Of a DNA stretch of 61,530 bases, positions 58,803 through 61,530 are shown one piece after another (position 1 is the stretch's first letter; every line of letters begins with the position of its first letter). The notes beneath the pieces are model-generated. The model was not told the origin of the DNA. It did no database searches and saw only the letters and a list, made by a program, of their open reading frames with translations. Source of the stretch: Bacteroidia bacterium. Its GTDB lineage: Bacteria > Bacteroidota > Bacteroidia > B-17B0 > Aurantibacillaceae. The stretch is taken from contig JALHRL010000004.1 of NCBI GenBank assembly GCA_022841465.1, forward strand, positions 114,608-176,137. The letters are read 5' to 3'. A program made the position numbers and the translations under genes.

Positions 58803-61530
58803 TTAATCACCAATATCTGAAATTTTATCCATTCTTCTATACAATTCCAGTAATTTCTTAGTATCCTTTGAAATCTCCCTTGTTTTATCTTGATTTTTAC
58901 TTAGATAATCAGCAACTCTCTTTAAAGTAGCTGAACTTACTCCCGTTTTGGGAAGTGTTCTTAATAAATTTGAGATTGATGTTTGTATTAATTTATTATA
59001 GGCTCCATTTATATATGCGTATGTTTTTAACTGAACATATTCACTTGCTGCTGCTGCTTCACTTCCAATATTTACTATGCTCGCATATGAAATATACTCA
59101 GCTGCTACACCTGCCGTCAAAATCACAGCTGTAGCACCATAAGTAAATTTAACAGCGGCGTTTCCAAACTCATTTAATCCTTTGCCATACTGCTGCAATG
59201 TATTGTTATCCCAACCTTTTTGGTGGCCCTTTTGCAATAAACCGTTTTTTTGAAAGTCTTCATTTATTCCGTAGGCAGCAAAAATTTCTGATTTTGAATA
59301 AGTTACTGCATATACCTCCATAGATGCTCCTTTTTCATCTTCATTCGGTTTTCCATTTGCATCATAACCAAAACTATATCCGTAGGTAGTAGCAGAACCA
59401 ATAAATTCTCCATTTACATAAATATATTCGTGGTTATATAACAAATTATTTATTTGTGCGTCATAGATTTGCTGTTGTTGGCTATAAAAACTTCCATCAG
59501 CATTAACACCTCCACCCATAGAACCACTCATATGCGCCCAATCTCTTTCAGATTCAGACTGTGAAAACGCCCCAGAATTTTCTTTTTGAGAAATCCATTG
59601 TGTATATGACAAGCCAATGCTTGGGTCATAAACTCCACCAACGGTATTATCCCATCCCCCATTTGGGTCAACAAAATTAACTGGGTTGTTACTCATTGAT
59701 AAATAAGGTGAATTATGTTGTCCATAAGGATCAGGATTTAGCCAACGGCCTAATCTTGGATCCATTTGCCTTAATTCAAAATTAGTTAGGCCGGTCTCAG
59801 CATCTTTTTCTTGCCCCTGCACTGCAAATAGGTATGGTGTTCCGCTAACATAATTTCGCCCCGGTAATGGACCTCCGTGCGGGTAATAATCGGTACTTTG
59901 TTTTAATACAGGTGTTCCGGGAAATGTACCAATTGTGCCGGCATCCTGCAACACCATGCGTACATTACCCACTTGGTCGCTTAATTCAAAATCAATTGTT
60001 TTGCTTGTTTTGTCAAGTAATCCCTCTCTACCTTGCCCATACATTACCCATTTTGCTAACACAGGTGCACCAGGGTCTTGAACGGAAACATTCTGCTCAT
60101 AAAATGCAATTAATGCCCCTGCCGCGTTGTAAACATACCACGTTTTCGTTAAAGGATTTCCTGAACTATTAAAATTTGTTTTGGTATTTCGTAAGCCATG
60201 CTCATTGTAGGTAAATTCAACTATTTTTTTGTTATCAGAATTTTTTCGAACAACAGAAACTAAACCACCGTTATTGTACTCGTACTTTTGGTCATCCTGT
60301 ACATTATAATTCAACTCTCCAATTTGGTTGTAAGCATAATTTGATGTATTAGATTGGTTTGCAAAATCTGTCTCGGTATTAAAGCCATTGTTTGTAGTAA
60401 TAGCGTCAGTAACATAATTTAACCTATTTTTTAATGTTGAATGGTAATTGTAAGTTAAATCATCCATTAAAACCTGCCCGGTAGTTTTCTCGGCATACCT
60501 CTTTATTGTTTGTAAATTTCCATTCCTGTCATAACTCATGTTTTGCAATTTATATTGGCCAAGTGGTGTTGTAGAAAGCGTATATGGATCGCCACCACTT
60601 TGCGGATTATTTATTGTGTAATTACAAAACTGAGCACCAATTAAACGATACAATTCATCAAATTTATATTCATACATTAAGTAACCCGAAATATTTGGTG
60701 ATGGAACAGAATTTCCATTGCCGGGATCTGTAGCTTTGTACCAGCGTTGAGCATGCACTAAACCGGTGTAACTAACGTTTAAATCATTATATGCACTATT
60801 AACTTTTGTGTTGTTTAATAAGGAGTTGTTTCTTACATAATCTCCATAATAATATTCTAAACCAAGAGCGTACATATCAACCGGCAAACTATTCACTAAT
60901 CCATCATAGCCGGGGTCTAGCGTATTGTTACCATTGCTAACGGGGTTATTTATGCTTTTTAAAGAACCATTAAGTGTATAAATATAATCTAAGCCCTGTA
61001 TATTACGCCCAATAACTTTTCGTTTTAAAGGCCCGTGTTGGTAATAAGAATAAGATGCAATAGGCCCCATATCTGAATTTGATGCGGTACCAAGTCTAAA
61101 ATTAGCAGTTAACAAACGTTCATCAGAATCATAAGTATACTCATGGCTAAGCACATCATTTGAATTATTTCTTTGATAAACTGTTTTTGTTAAATTCCCT
61201 CTAAAATCATAGAAGTATTCCATTGTTTTTGCTTCATACCCTGCTAAATAATTAACTGTATGCAAAAGCTCACCCCTTTCATTATAACTATAATAAGTAG
61301 TTGTATTTGCATTCCATGTTGCACTTACCTTGCCCTGAGTATGCTTTTGAGCATATGAAGAACCAGCTAAATTTACCGCTGCAATATTTGCTTTATCATA
61401 AGAAATATAGTGTTGTTGTGTAAATCGTTGATTAGTGGTTGTTATATAAGAAATATCTGTATTATTAATCGCCATTTGATAAGTGCTTAACAAAAATGGG
61501 TTTGCCGGAGGCCCATTTTGAACGTAGCTA
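58803..61530 (-). CDS. RHS-repeat polymorphic toxin, 5' end outside the window
   Basis: The open frame continues past 61493 to the window edge without a stop (reading SYVQNGPPANPF just before the first internal TTG), so the N-terminal part is missing. The visible 908 or so residues hold many YD-type repeats (YDFRGNLTKTVYQ, YDRNGNLQTI, YNEHGLRNTK). The RHS core end follows: DQVGNVRMVLQD, YPHGGPLPGR, GQEKDAETGLTNFELRQMDP, RLGRWLNPDP, then SNNPVNFVDPNGG, after which the variable tip begins (from about residue 615 of the visible part). The tip (about 280 residues) has no toxin motif that I know; it includes a hydrophobic patch (AVKFTYGATAVILTAGVAAEYIS) and a Lys-rich helical end. Immunity-like genes follow. 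Confidence 0.82.
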   Translation of the reverse strand, partial: SYVQNGPPANPFLLSTYQMAINNTDISYITTTNQRFTQQHYISYDKANIAAVNLAGSSYAQKHTQGKVSATWNANTTTYYSYNERGELLHTVNYLAGYEAKTMEYFYDFRGNLTKTVYQRNNSNDVLSHEYTYDSDERLLTANFRLGTASNSDMGPIASYSYYQHGPLKRKVIGRNIQGLDYIYTLNGSLKSINNPVSNGNNTLDPGYDGLVNSLPVDMYALGLEYYYGDYVRNNSLLNNTKVNSAYNDLNVSYTGLVHAQRWYKATDPGNGNSVPSPNISGYLMYEYKFDELYRLIGAQFCNYTINNPQSGGDPYTLSTTPLGQYKLQNMSYDRNGNLQTIKRYAEKTTGQVLMDDLTYNYHSTLKNRLNYVTDAITTNNGFNTETDFANQSNTSNYAYNQIGELNYNVQDDQKYEYNNGGLVSVVRKNSDNKKIVEFTYNEHGLRNTKTNFNSSGNPLTKTWYVYNAAGALIAFYEQNVSVQDPGAPVLAKWVMYGQGREGLLDKTSKTIDFELSDQVGNVRMVLQDAGTIGTFPGTPVLKQSTDYYPHGGPLPGRNYVSGTPYLFAVQGQEKDAETGLTNFELRQMDPRLGRWLNPDPYGQHNSPYLSMSNNPVNFVDPNGGWDNTVGGVYDPSIGLSYTQWISQKENSGAFSQSESERDWAHMSGSMGGGVNADGSFYSQQQQIYDAQINNLLYNHEYIYVNGEFIGSATTYGYSFGYDANGKPNEDEKGASMEVYAVTYSKSEIFAAYGINEDFQKNGLLQKGHQKGWDNNTLQQYGKGLNEFGNAAVKFTYGATAVILTAGVAAEYISYASIVNIGSEAAAASEYVQLKTYAYINGAYNKLIQTSISNLLRTLPKTGVSSATLKRVADYLSKNQDKTREISKDTKKLLELYRRMDKISDIGD

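Noticed and set aside
61476-61493. TTG at 61493 as the true start of the RHS gene
   Set aside because: The frame stays open to the window edge and reads RHS-like sequence, so the gene begins outside the window.

Overview
The window looks like a chromosomal segment of an AT-rich member of the Bacteroidota. Four things point there: the gene content (GldA-type ABC ATPase, DUF2480 and DUF3109 proteins, DUF5686 outer-membrane protein, POT peptide transporter, SUF operon with SufT and SufE), the lack of Shine-Dalgarno-like sequences, frequent ATG/TTG/GTG starts in AT-rich leaders, and several exact matches to the Bacteroidota -7 promoter element TAnnTTTG close upstream of genes. I cannot fix the family or genus from sequence alone.

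Bases 1-38,570 are mostly housekeeping. A threonylcarbamoyl-AMP synthase diverges from hpt-adk-obg-(Mom-like)-miaA. Then come a MATE exporter, an iodotyrosine-deiodinase-like flavoprotein, gldA, a heptose adenylyltransferase/flippase-like/panD/DUF2480 block, and a long minus-strand SUF iron-sulfur operon (sufA-sufB-[four-helix bundle]-sufC-sufD-sufS-[MORN]-sufE-sufT) with a palindrome-rich promoter. After that follow envelope and nucleotide-hygiene genes (RmlD-like, Rieske, DUF5686, lptB, rdgB), a carbonic anhydrase/SulP pair, rsmE, acpH, an ECF sigma factor locus facing a plug-only TonB-like protein, a POT transporter and an MMPL/RND transporter.

Bases 38,570-49,960 are accessory DNA. The region opens with inverted repeats and the 3' end of a tRNA gene (38809-38833), which looks like an integration-site scar. 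A two-component module follows (small conserved protein, membrane protein, histidine kinase, response regulator) and is bracketed by paired copies of the palindrome AGAGTATAAATACTCT. Next is a defence-like cluster: an uncharacterised coiled-coil membrane protein with an amidohydrolase; a Septu pair (PtuA ATPase and PtuB HNH nuclease) bounded by complementary cassette-like ends; and a CBASS pair made of a CD-NTase and a TIR-STING effector, followed by a uracil-DNA-glycosylase-like protein. The TIR-STING CBASS is the clearest exciting system. The coiled-coil/amidohydrolase pair is the best candidate for something undescribed.

Bases 49,960-56,529 hold a minus-strand type II secretion/type IV pilus-like operon (GspE/PilB, secretin, PilM/N-like, PilO-like, an Fn3-like lipoprotein, GspC/PilP-like). 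Bases 56,750-61,530 hold an RHS-repeat polymorphic toxin, whose 5' end lies outside the window, followed by four small genes. Two of these are homologous membrane proteins and probable immunity proteins.
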